Source: Gadus chalcogrammus (Eukaryota > Chordata > Actinopteri > Gadiformes > Gadidae). Taken from it: DNA of 64,000 nucleotides. Positions 25,406-38,200 of the stretch are shown piece after piece. The notes beneath the pieces were generated by a model. It made no database searches. It was not told the origin of the DNA and saw only the letters and a list, made by a program, of their open reading frames with translations. The DNA is taken from NCBI RefSeq assembly GCF_026213295.1, contig NC_079422.1, positions 27,343,835 through 27,407,834 on the forward strand, written 5' to 3'. Position numbers and translations under genes: made by a program. The number at the start of each line of letters is the position of its first letter. Position 1 is the stretch's first letter.

Positions 25406-25703
25406 ACAGCAAAATAAATAAATATGTAAACATCACATGACCAGACTGTCTGGTTCCAGAAGTAGGCTGCACATCCGTGGCACAAAGTTAAATAAAACAT
25501 AACATTAACAATAATCCTTATTAGTAACCTCAATGATATATATATTATTGGATACCCCCCCCCCCTCCAGACAGAGCGCTCCCATGGCAGGTTAGTGGAC
25601 TTCTCTGATTGGCTAAAAGAGGACCTGGGCAGTTTGGCTCTGCTGTGTTTGAAGACAAATGCACACAAAAAAGTCAGTTAACATGTGATAGGACTGTTCC
25701 TAA

Positions 25704-25990
25704 CTAGGATCAGTCCCATCACATGTTAGCTAACATCAGTCCCATCACATGTTAGCTAACATCAGTCCCATCACATGTTAGCTAACATCAGTCCCATCAC
25801 ATGTTAGCCAACATCAGTCCCATCACATGTTAGCTAACATCAGTCCCATCACATGTTAGCTAACATCAGTCCCATCACATGTTAGCCAACATGAGTCCCA
25901 TCACATGTTAGCTAACATCAGTCCCATCACATGTTAGCTAACATCAGTCCCATCACATGTTAGCTAACATCAGTCCCATCACATGCTGAC
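25704..25990. repeat. 26-bp minisatellite in the sh3glb2 3' region
   Basis: About 11 copies of a 26-bp unit (CATCAGTCCCATCACATGTT plus AGCTAA), very homogeneous. Confidence 0.95.
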
Positions 25991-26014
25991 TAGGATCAGT
26001 CTTAGAGCGCGTGT

Positions 26015-26059
26015 GTGTGTGTGTATGCGTTCGTGTGGTGTGTGTGTGTGTGTGTGTGT
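26015..26059. repeat. (GT)n microsatellite at the sh3glb2 stop codon
   Basis: On the coding strand the stop TGA is followed at once by ACACAC repeats. Confidence 0.95.
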
Positions 26060-26167
26060 TCAGCTGAGCAGCTCCAGGTAGGTGACAGGAACTCTTCCTC
26101 TGTGGTTTTCTCTCTCTCCGATCAGCCAATCAGAATCCATCCCAGGCACTGTATACACTGTAATCAG
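26060..26167 (-). CDS. sh3glb2: sh3glb2 exon 11 (end of SH3)
   Basis: 36 codons including the stop, [18 protein letters not shown] to [10 protein letters not shown], with the SH3 Trp and Pro-Tyr surface. A (GT)n tract (plus strand) starts two bases from the stop codon. Confidence 0.95.
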   Translation of the reverse strand: MITVYTVPGMDSDWLIGERENHRGRVPVTYLELLS

Positions 26168-26178
26168 CTGAGAACACA

Positions 26179-26265
<87 letters not shown>

Positions 26266-29200
26266 AGACTCTGGTCTACGGGGGGTCCAGGTGGTCCTGG
26301 TCAACGGGGGTGGTCCTGGTCTACAGGGGGTGGTCCTGGTCTACGGGGGGTCCAGGTGGTCCTGGTCTACGGGGGGTCCAGGTGGTCCTGGTCTACGGGG
26401 GGTCCAGGTGGTCCTGGTCTACAGGGGGTGGTCCTGGTCTACGGGGGGTCCAGGTGGTCCTGGTCTACGGGGGTCCAGGTGGTCCTGGTCTACGGGGGTG
26501 GTCCTGGTCTACGGGGGGTCCAGGTGGTCCTGGTCTACGGGGGGTCCAGGTGGTCCTGGTCTACGGGGGGTCCAGGTGGTCCTGGTATACAGGGGGTGGT
26601 CCTGGTCTACGGGGGGTCCAGGTGGTCCTGGTCTACGGGGGGTCCAGGTGGTCCTGCTCTACGGGGGGGGTCCTGCTCTACCTGCGGTCCCCCCCCCCCG
26701 GTCCTCACCTGGTCTGCGTAGAGCGACAGCTCCGAGGCGTCGGCCGCGTCGTAGTCAAACAGGACCCGGGCGCGGCGGCTTCCTGGGGGGGGGCTGGGGG
26801 GGTCCCCCCCTCCCCCACTCTGCTCCCCCTGCTGGCCAGAGCCCCCCGCGGAGCCGCTGGTGGGGGTCAAGGGTCATCAACATCTTTAAGTAGAGCGTAG
26901 TACTGAGTAGTACTGAGTAGTGCTGAGTACTACTGAGTAGTGCTGAGTAGTACTGAGTACTACTGAGTAGTACTGAGTAGTACTGAGTAGTGCTGAGTAC
27001 TACTGAGTAGTGCTGAGTAGTACTGAGTAGTGCTGAGTAGTGCTGATTAGTACTGAGTACTACTGAGTAGTGCCGAGTAGTACCGAGTAGTACCGAGTTG
27101 TGCCGAGTTGTGCCGAGTAGTGCTGAGTACTACTGAGTAGTACTGAGTAGTACTGAGTAGTGCTGAGTACTGAGTACTACTGAGTAGTGCTGAGTAGTAC
27201 TGAGTAGTGCTGAGTAGTGCTGAGTAGTACTGAGTAGTGCAGCGTAGTACCGAGTAGTACGAGTTGTGCCGAGTAGTACTGAGTAGTGCTGAGTACTACT
27301 GAGAGTACTGAGTAGTGCTGAGTAGTGAGTAGTACTGAGTAGTGCTGAGTAGTGCTGATTAGTGCTGAGTACTACTGAGTAGTGCTGAGTAGTACTGAGT
27401 AGTGCTGAGTAGTGATGTTAGTACTGAGTAGTGAGATTGAGTGCGAGTACTACTGAGTAGTGTGAGCTAGTACTGAGTAGTACCGAGTACTACTGAGTAG
27501 TGCTGTTTAGTACTGAGTACTACTGAGTAGTGCTGAGTAGTGCTGATTAGTGCTGAGTACTACTGAGTAGTGCTGTTTAGTACTGAGTACTACTGAGTAG
27601 TGCTGAGTAGTACCGAGTAGTACCGAGTTGTGCCGAGTAGTACTGAGTAGTACTGAGTACTACTGAGTAGTACTGAGTAGTGCTGAGTAGTACTGAGTAG
27701 TGCTGAGTAGTGCTGAGTAGTACTGAGTAGTACTGAGTAGTACTGAGTAGTGCTGAGTAGTGCTGAGTAATACCGAGTTGTGCCGAGTAGTACTGAGTAG
27801 TGCTGAGTACTACTGAGTACTACTGAGTAGTGCTGAGTAGTACTGAGTAGTGCTGAGTACTACTGAGTACTACTGAGTAGTGCTGAGTACTACTGAGTAG
27901 TGCTGAGTAGTGGTGAGTAGTGCTGAGTAGTACTGAGTACTACTGAGTAGTGCTGAGTAGTACTGAGTAGTAATGAGTAGTACTGAGTAGTGCTGAGTAG
28001 TACTGAGTAATGCTGAGTACTACTGAGTAGTGCTGAGTAGTACTGAGTAGTGCTGAGTAGTACTGAGTACTACTGAGTAGTGGTGAGTAGTGCTGAGTAG
28101 TACTGAGTACTACTGAGTAGTGCTGAGTAGTACTGAGTAGTAATGAGTAGTACTGAGTAGTGCTGAGTAGTGCTGAGTAATGCTGAGTAGTACTGAGTAC
28201 TACTGAGTAGTGCTGAGTACTTCTGAGTAGTGCTGAGTACTACTGAGTAGTACTGAGTAGTACTGAGTAGTGCTGAGTACTACTGAGTAGTGCTGAGTAG
28301 TGCTGATTAGTACTGAGTACTACTGAGTAGTGCCGAGTAGTACCGAGTAGTACCGAGTTGTGCCGAGTAGTGCTGAGTACTACTGAGTAGTACTGAGTAG
28401 TACTGAGTAGTGCTGAGTACTGCTGAGTACTACTGAGTAGTGCTGAGTAGTACTGAGTAGTGCTGAGTAGTGCTGAGTACTACTGAGTAGTGCAGAGTAG
28501 TACCGAGTTGTGCCGAGTAGTACTGAGTAGTGCTGAGTACTACTGAGTAGTACTGAGTAGTGCTGAGTAGTGCTGAGTAGTACTGAGTAGTGCTGAGTAG
28601 TGCTGATTAGTGCTGAGTACTACTGAGTAGTGCTGAGTAGTACTGAGTAGTGCTGAGTAGTGCTGTTTAGTACTGAGTAGTGCTGAGTAGTGCTGATTAG
28701 TACCGAGTACTACTGAGTAGTGCTGAGTAGTACTGAGTAGTGCTGAGTAGTACCGAGTACTACTGAGTAGTGCTGAGTAGTGCTGTGTAGTACTGAGTAG
28801 TGCTGAGTAGTGCTGATTAGTGCTGAGTACTACTGAGTAGTGCTGTTTAGTACTGAGTAGTGCTGAGTAGTGCTGTTTAGTACTGAGTAGTGCTGAGTAG
28901 TGCTGATTAGTGCTGAGTACTACTGAGTAGTGCTGAGTAGTACTGAGTAGTGCTGAGTAGTACCGAGTACTACTGAGTAGTGCTGAGTAGTGCTGTTTAG
29001 TACTGAGTAGTGCTGAGTACTACTGAGTAGTGCTGTTTAGTACTGAGTACTACTGAGTAGTGCTGAGTAGTACCGAGTAGTACCGAGTTGTGCCGAGTAG
29101 TACTGAGTAGTACTGAGTACTACTGAGTACTACTGAGTAGTACTGAGTAGTGCTGAGTAGTACTGAGTAGTGCTGAGTAGTGCTGAGTAGTACTGAGTAG

Positions 29201-32200
29201 TAGTACTGAGTAGTGCTGAGTAGTACTGAGTACTACTGAGTAGTGCTGAGTAGTACCGAGTTGTGCCGAGTAGTACTGAGTAGTGCTGAGTACTACTGAG
29301 TAGTGCTGAGTAGTACTGAGTAGTGCTGAGTACTACTGAGTACTGAGTACTACTGAGTAGTGCTGAGTAGTACTGAGTAGTGCTGAGTAGTGGTGAGTAG
29401 TGCTGAGTAGTACTGAGTACTACTGAGTAGTGCTGAGTAGTACTGAGTAGTAATGAGTAGTACTGAGTAGTGCTGAGTAGTACTGAGTAATGCTGAGTAG
29501 TACTGAGTACTACTGAGTAGTACTGAGTAGTGCTGAGTAGTACTGAGTAGTACTGAGTAGTGCTGAGTAGTACTGAGTACTACTGAGTAGTGCTGAGTAC
29601 TAATGAGTAGTGCTGAGTAGTGCTGAGTAGTACCGAGTTGTGCCGAGTAGTACTGAGTAGTGCTGAGTAGTACTGAGTAGTGCTGAGTAGTGCTGAGTAG
29701 TGCTGAGTAGTGCTGAGTAGTACTGAGTAGTAATGAGTAGTACTGAGTAGTGCTGAGTAGTACTGAGTAGTAATGAGTAGTAATGAGTAGTGCTGTGTAG
29801 TACTGTGTACTAATGAGTAGAACTATATATTAATCTGTAGGACTGAGTAGTACTGTGTAGTAATGAGTAGTACTGTTTAATAATGAGTAGTACTGAGTAG
29901 TACTGTGTAGTATGAGTCATACTATGTAGTGATGCCGAGATGACGCCTCATGAAACGTCAAAGCCTCGCAGCCAGATGAACCATCAAAGTGGTTCGACCT
30001 CGAAGCTTCTAATGAGTACGCTAGGGACACCTAGTGGTGAATGAAATTATGATGAAAGAAAGAGTTTCCTGTGATGACGTGATGTTTGCTTCGTACAACA
30101 TCAAAACATTTGAGAATTAAAGTCATTTCAGCGATACGTGTGAGTGTGCCGTTCATAAATATCTCCCGAGCTCATGGTAGAAAACAAATAATTTGACAAA
30201 GATTTTAAGTCATCCCGGGCAAAATAGAATGTCTTATCAACTACAGTAGCCTACTAATAATTGTAATAATATAACTAAATGATGACTGAGAATGAGTGTG
30301 ATTAATTACATAGCCATTAAAGTGATCTTGGAACTGGGAAGTGTCTTTTTTTTAAAAATGTGCCAATTGTGAACCCATATCGCGGAACAGCCCGAGATGA
30401 ATCCTCGAACGTCACACGCTACGTCATTTCGCCGATACGAATCAACTCGATACGGAGCTTCGCAGGGGGAGGAGCCAAGGTACTCGACACACGCCTCGAT
30501 GCCTCGATGCAAAGCATAACATCACTACTGTGTAGTACTGATTAGTAATAGTAGTACTGAGTAGTACTGTGCAGTAGGGGTGTAACGGTACAAGTATTAG
30601 TACCGAACCTTCACGGTACAGGCATTTCGGTGCGGTTACAGAGGTGTACCGCGGTGCGTAAATGTGGCGTACATAGCGCTAATATGGCGAAGGTAAAGGC
30701 TTGTTTTGCAATGCAGGATTTAAAACTTGAAGTCGGAGCACCTCCCGGGCCGTTTAGCCAAAGTATACTACTCCTATACTACTCCAACTCCGTAATCCGC
30801 TCAGCAGCTCTCCGTCGGGATGTCGGATACGAAATGCAATTCGCCGCCCGATCGATCTTATATGTTGACTACAAACCATGTAAGCAGTGTTGTAAATAAA
30901 CTTTCAAAGCTTTTCAAATCTTATTTGGTGTTTTATTGGTTCTTAAGGTGCAAAGTAAACGATGAACAAAGTAATTAAGGTGCAAAGTCAAACCACAGAA
31001 TTGATTCAGGAAATGATTTCGTTGGAGGACCAATCACAGCCCTTGCCGTCTCTGTTGCGTCGACCAATAGGTCCATGGCGTCGACGGATAGTTAAAATAT
31101 ATTGGATGCGCACCTAAGCTACGGGGAGGGTCTCCGACAGGCTCTCCGGCTATGGAGAGGGCTCTCCGTGTCTACGTACAGCACTTTAACATGCACACGC
31201 TTTTGAAAGGCACTGTCATGCCAAATTTGTACCGGCTGCCAAATTTGTACCGGGCGCGTCATCCATACGTAATCCATTCCAAACCTGCCTGGCAACAGAT
31301 GATCGCGTCGTCCAATGACGTGAAAGGTTCACGAACATTCGCGAACCTTCTATCTAGCGATCCGTTATCTGTATTGTGCTATTTCGTCCTTGACCTGCTT
31401 TAAACACTCAGTTAACTTGCCAAATTTGATTAAACAATTAAATACAATACAAATATAAAGTAAAAACAAGTGTTATCTAGCGATCCGTTTTCTGTATTAT
31501 GTTATTTAGTCTTTGGCAACATGAGCGCGAATGTTTTTTGAAACCCGCTTTAAACTAGGGTGACCAGACGTCCTCTTTTTCCCGGACATGTCCTCTTTTC
31601 GAGACCTAAAAAATGCGTCCGGCAGGGATTCCAAAAACGTCCGGTATTTTGCCTCGTCGCAAAAAAAAAAAAAAAAATATATTATTGTTATTATTATCTT
31701 CTTTTTTTTTTTTGCCTCGTCGCATATTTGTGTTTCTGGGTCTTTCACATAACCTACTAGTTATTACCATTGTATATGTCTATGGTTATTACGGCCTTCC
31801 AAGTTCTGGAAATGGTATCTCCCTTACGTTCCACCTTCTTGCGCGAGCTGACTGTAGAGAGAGTCTGTCATTGGGCGACCGATCTCATGTGCTCGTTGAG
31901 AAGGTGCCGTGTATAGACGGAATGAAACCCCCACTGAAGTACGTAGGCTCACGATACAATTGATTGATTAAACAATTAATACAATACAAATATAAAGTAA
32001 AAACAAGTGTTATCTCGCGATCCGTTAACTGTATTATGTTATTTTGTCTTTGGCAACATGAGCGCGAATGTTTTTGGAAACCTGCCCGGCAACGGAAGAC
32101 GCGATCGTGTGCTGCCATGCAGGTTTGGAATGGATTACGTATGGATGACGCGCCCGGTACAAATTTGGCAGCCGGTACAAATTTGGCATGACAGCACCAT

Positions 32201-35200
32201 CCAGGTGTTACTATCCGCTGCTGTGGAAAAAAAAACGAGCTGTTCAAACCGAGCTCACAACACTATTTCAACAACCCCTGTCTGGGAATTCAGAAATGCA
32301 AATGCCATAACCAAGTTTATTGGTGTTTTCATTGCTTCTATCTACGGTTGAGAAACAAGCAGTTTTTTTTAATTTTCCCCTTAACTATTAACCGTACCGT
32401 ATCGTGACTTAAAAACCGAGTTACGTACCGAACCGTGACTTTTGTGTACCGTTACACCCCTACTGTAGTAATGAGTAGTAGGCTACTGTGTAGTAATAGT
32501 TGTAATGAGTAGTGCTGTGTAGTACTGTGTATTACTGAGTAGTACTGTTTAGTAATGTGTACTGCTTCTGTCCTACTACGCTAGTGCTAGCTGCTTCTGT
32601 CCTACTACGCTAGTGCTAGCTGCTTCTGTCCTACCACGCTAGTGCTAGCTGCTTCTGTCCTACCACGCTAGTGCTAGCTGCTTCTGTCCTACCACGCTGG
32701 TGCTAGCTGCTTCTGTCCTACCACGCTAGTGCTAGCTGCTTCTGTCCTACCACGCTAGTGCTAGCTGCTTCTGTCCTACCACGCTAGTGCTAGCTGCTTC
32801 TGTCCTACCACGCTAGTGCTAGCTGCTTCTGTCCTACCACGCTAGTGCTAGCTGCTTCTGTCCTACCACGCTAGTGCTAGCTGCTCTGTCCTACCACGCT
32901 AGTGCTAGCTGCTTCTGTCCTACCACGCTAGTGCTAGCTGCTTCTGTCCTACCACGCTAGCTCCTTCTGCAGGTCCTCCATGTGCAGGTGACACTGCTTG
33001 TAGTACGCTGCCTGGGCCTCCACAAACTCGTGCAGGCAGCGCAGGTGGTTCACCTGACAGACACAGACAGGTGGTTGACCCAACAGACAGGTGGTTGACC
33101 CAACAGACAGGTGGTTGACCCAACAGACAGGTGGTTGACCACCTGGAGGGTAAGACGTACGTGTGTGCTGCTGATGTTCCCCAGCAGTAGTTTGGTGACC
33201 TCCGCCTGCTGGTCAAACTCCGCCTGCGCTCGCTGGAGCTCATCTCCAGCCTGCAGACCAGAAGCCTTTTAGAAATAGAACACACTCAAATAATGAAGAT
33301 AATAAACCGTGCCTACAGCACTAACTAAATGGGCTACATAGAATGTTTACGTTTTGCAACCAATTGGTTGGGTTGTAAGCAAAGTTTACACCGGTCTTCA
33401 CCTGAGGCAGTAGTTTATCATCAATGCACTTCCTTCCTATCAGCTCCCCGCTGTAGTTTATCATCCCCTCCCTGTTGTAGTTCCCTCCCCTCCCTGTTGT
33501 AGTTCCCTCCCCTCCCTGCTGTAGTTCCCTCCCCTCCCTGTTGTAGTTCCCTCCCCTCCCTGTTGTAGTTCCCTCCCCTCCCTGTTGTAGTTCCCTCCCC
33601 TCCCTGTTGTAGTTCCCTCCCCTCCCTGTTGTAGTTCCCTCCCCTCCCTGTTGCAGTTCCCTCCCCTCCGTGTTGTAGTTCCCTCCCCTCCCAGTTGTAG
33701 TTCCCTCCCCTTCCTGTTGTAGTTCCCTCCCCTCCCTGTTGTAGTTCCCTACCCTCCCTGTGGTAGTTCCCTCCCCTTCCTGTTGTAGTTCCCTCCCCTC
33801 CCTGTTGTAGTTCCCTCCCCTCCCTGTTGTAGTTCCCTCCCCTCCCTGTTGTAGTTCCTCCCCTCCCTGTGGTAGTTCCCTCCCCTCCCTGTGGTAGTTC
33901 CCTCCCCTTCCTGTTGTAGTTCCCTCCCCTCCCTGTTGTAGTTCCTCCCCTCCCTGTTGTTGTTCCCTCCCCTCCCTGTTGTAGTTCCTCCCCTTCCTGT
34001 TGTAGTTCCCTCCCTCCCTGTTGTAGTTCCCGCCCCTCCCTGTTGTAGTTCCCTCCCCTCCCTGTTGTAGTTCCTCCCCTTCCTGTTGTAGTTCCCTCCC
34101 TCCCTGTTGTAGTTCCCTCCCCTCCCTGTGGTAGTTCCCTCCCCTTCCTGTTGTAGTTCCCGCCCCTCCCTGTTGTAATTCCCTCCCCTTCCTGTTGTAG
34201 TTCCCTCCCCTCCCTGTTGTAGTTCCCGCCCTCCCTGTTGTAGTTCCCTCCCCTCCCTGTTGTAGTTCCCTCCCCTTCCTGTTGTAGTTCCCTCCCCTTC
34301 CTGTTGTAGTTCCCTACCCTCCCTGCTGTAGTTCCCGCCCCTCCCTGTTGTAGTTCCCTCCCCTCCCTGTTGTAGTTCCCGCCCCTCCCTGTTGTAGTTC
34401 CCGCCCCTTCCTGTTGTAGGGTTTTTTGTTGAAGCATGAGGTTCAGGGTCAGACTCACCTTTTCAACTTCCTGGGTCCAGAGCTGTTGGAGGATGAGAAG
34501 AATTTTGAGCAGTTCTCAGAAAAAGAAGAGGAGCCTGACCCTAACCCCGACCCCAACCTAACCCCAACCCCAACCCCGACCTTAACCCCAACCCCACTGA
34601 AGTGGCGAACCCTTTGTTCGCCCTATGTATTCCTGAGGCAGAGGTAGTCCGACACACATTTCTTGGGAAGCACGCACAGAGAGTGTTTAACTTGGTGTTG
34701 ATTCATTTATTAAGCAATAACTCCGGTTGACTTTCCAGGAAATAACTAAACATAAAAACTCCAAACAATGTAACTGAAACTGGCCAAAACAGGGTCCTTC
34801 GTATTGGACAAAAAGGGCTTTTCAATGTAAAATAATCTGTCAAAAATGCGTCCAATAATACGAAATAATGCGAATTAATGCAAACTAATGCGGTCAGAAA
34901 ACTGTTGGCTCTCTGCCTTCCAAACCTGAACAACAGTAATTAGCCTGCCCTCTGTGAGGGCCTCCAATAGGCTCCAGGTAGAGCGTGACACACCTACTTC
35001 CCCAGGTGACACAACGGACTAATCACAAAATGCATAAATATACATATGAATGAAAGTTTGATTAATATTTCATACACTTTATAATTCTTAACTCATACTT
35101 TTAGCCTTAGACTCAAAATATATTTACTGACAAATATTCAACACAAAAGACCTCTAAATGGCTCCAACACCCCAACCCCAACCCCAACCCCCACCCCAAC

Positions 35201-38200
35201 CCTGACCCCAACCCCAACCCTGACCCCAACCCCAACCCTAACCTCAACCCCCACCCCAACCCTAACCTCAACCCTAACCCCAACCCTAACCCCAACCCTA
35301 ACCCCGACCCCCACCCTAACCCCGACCCTGACCCCAACCCCGACCCCGACCCCAACCCCAACCCCGACCCTCGCCCTAACCCTAACCAAACAGGAGCCCC
35401 GGTATCAGGACCAGACACACTGGTATATAACATAAGATACCAGGCACCACGCAGACCAAATGATGCACGCTTTACCCCCGGGGAGAGAACCTTTTCCAGT
35501 CTCGTCGGCATAACAAACCACGGCAGCCTTTGAGGAAGACCAAGGATGGGGTCTGATGAAGAAGGTCCCATTAGGTCGTACTTGTTTGGGCTGATAACCA
35601 ACTATGGAAAATACAATTGTGTAATGATTTAAGTTGTGCGTTTGAATTAATAGTTTGTCATTGAAATATGACACAAACCTCAACTCCCTGTCTGCTCTCC
35701 ACAGATACACTTTCTACATGTTGCACCACCTACCCTGAGTCAGACACCACCCTACCCTGAGTCAGACACAACCTACCCTGAGTCAGACACCACCCTACCC
35801 TGAGTCAGACACAACCTACCCTGAGTCAGACACCACCCTACCCTGAGTGAGACACCACCTACCCTGAGTCAGACACCACCCTACCCTGAGTCAGACACCA
35901 CCTACCCTGAGTCAGACACCACCCTACCCTGAGTCAGACACCACCCTACCCTGAGTCAGACACCACCCTACCCTGAGTCAGACACCACCCGACCCTGAGT
36001 CAGACACCACCTACCCTGAGTCAGACACCACCCTACCCTGAGTCAGACACCACCCTACCCTGAGTCAGACACCACCTACCCCCAATCAGACACCACCCTA
36101 CCCTGAGTCAGACACCACCCTACCCTGAGTCAGACACCACCTACCCTGAGTCAGACACCACCTACCCTGAGTCAGACACCACCCTACCCTGAGTCAGACA
36201 CCACCTACCCCCAATTAGACACCACCCTACCCTGAGTCAGACACCACCCTACCCTGAGTCAGACACCACCTACCCTGAGTCAGACACCACCTACCCTGAG
36301 TCAGACACCACCCTACCCTGAGTCAGACACCACCTACCCTGAGTCAGACACCACCTACCCTGAGTCAGACACCACCCTACCCTGAGTCAGACACCACCTA
36401 CCCCCAATCAGACACCACCCTACCCTGAGTCAGACACCACCTACCCCTGAGGCGCTGGCAGACAGGACGTAGTTCCGAGGTCTGGTCTCCTGGAAGTCAG
36501 GCTGCGTCTACAGAAACAGAAATAGAGTCTTAGATGGAAACAACATCAACAAGTCCTGACCTCCGGACAGGGTGACCCGGGCTGAACAGGGTTAGGGTAG
36601 AGACCAGAGTCCTGACCTCCGGACAGGGTGACCCGGGCTGAACAGGGTTAGGGTAGAGACCAGAGTCCTGACCTCCGGACAGGGTGACCCGGGCTGAACA
36701 GGGTTAGGGTAGAGACCAGAGTCCTGTACCCCGGACAGGGTGACCCGGGCTGAACAGGGTTAGGGTAGAGACCAGAGTCCTGTACCCCGGACAGGGTGAC
36801 CCGGGCTGAACAGGGTTAGGGTAGAGACCAGAGTCCTGTACCCCGGACAGGGTGACCCGGGCTGAACAGGGTTAGGGTAGAGACCAGAGTCCTGTACCCC
36901 GGAAAGGGTGACCCGGGCTGAACAGGGTTAGGGTAGAGACCAGAGTCCTGTACCCCGGACAGGGTGACCCGGGCTGAACAGGGTTAGGGTAGAGACCAGA
37001 GTCCTGTACCCCGGACAGGGTGACCCGGGCTGAACAGGGTTAGGGTAGAGACCAGAGTCCTGTACCCCGGACAGGGTGACCCGGGCTGAACAGGCCCGGG
37101 TAGAGACCAGAGTCCTGTACCCCGGACAGGGTGACCCGGGCTGAACAGGGTTAGGGTAGAGACCAGAGTCCTGTACCCCGGACAGGGTGACCCGGGCTGA
37201 ACAGGGTTAGGGTAGAGACCAGAGTCCTGTACCCCGGACAGGGTGACCCGGGCTGAACAGGGTTAGGGTAGAGACCAGAGTCCTGTACCCCGGACAGGGT
37301 GACCCGGGCTGTACAGGGTTAGGGTAGAGACCAGAGTCCTGTACCCCGGACAGGGTGACCCGGGCTGAACAGGGTTAGGGTAGAGACCAGAGTCCTGTAC
37401 CCCGGACAGGGTGACCCGGGCTGAACAGGGTTAGGGTAGAGACCAGAGTCCTGTACCCCGGACAGGGTGACCCGGGCTGAACAGGGTTAGGGTAGAGACC
37501 AGAGTCCTGTACCCCGGACAGGGTGACCCGGGCTGAACAGGGTTAGGGTAGAGACCAGAGTCCTGTACCCCGGACAGGGTGACCCGGGCTGAACAGGCCC
37601 CGGGTAGAGACCAGACAACGACCCCTCCCAACGGCCCTGCAGGTCGGGGCTTGGGCGATGGGCTGAGGGACGGGTAGTTAGTACCTCTGACTGCCTTACC
37701 GACAAGTGGGATGCCTGCACCGCCTGAAGCAACCTCATCAGCGACCCCAGGGGGGGAATGTCTGCGGAAGCTGAAGTCAAGATCGAGAATTGGATGCGGG
37801 AATGTTAGACCACTATACCAAACTGGAAAATTGGCACAACTGACCAAAGAAATGCAGCGGTACAACCGAAGCATTGTTGGTGTATGTCAGAGCCGGGTGG
37901 ATACCTTTGGAGAAGTAACACATGCCACTGGAGAGACCTCTCTCTATTCAGGCAACCCCAAAGAAGAAGACCCACACACACAGGGAGTAGGACATCACAG
38001 CCAGGTTTACATCAAAAGACGCAGTATCACATTCATCCAATGCTATGCTCCCGCCAACACTGCTTATGAAGTAAGAGAGACCTTTTACCAACACTAGGCT
38101 TTCTTCCAGAGCACTCCCAAAAAAGACAAGATTGTAATGGGAGATCTGAACGCCAGAATTGGAAAGGATAACGCCGACTGGAGAAGAGCGGTGGGACGGA

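Noticed and set aside
25704..25990. CRISPR-like direct repeats (also 32565-32955 and 35725-36444)
   Set aside because: Units are contiguous with no unique spacers, and the window is a vertebrate genome.
33421..34458. 345-codon open frame on the minus strand
   Set aside because: Entirely the translation of the 22-bp minisatellite ([13 protein letters not shown] repeats). The coding exon of sh3glb2 lies next to it, not in it.
35167..35390. Telomere or interstitial telomeric repeat
   Set aside because: True CCCTAA units are few; most units are CCCCAACC or CCCCGACC, so this is an ordinary C-rich microsatellite.
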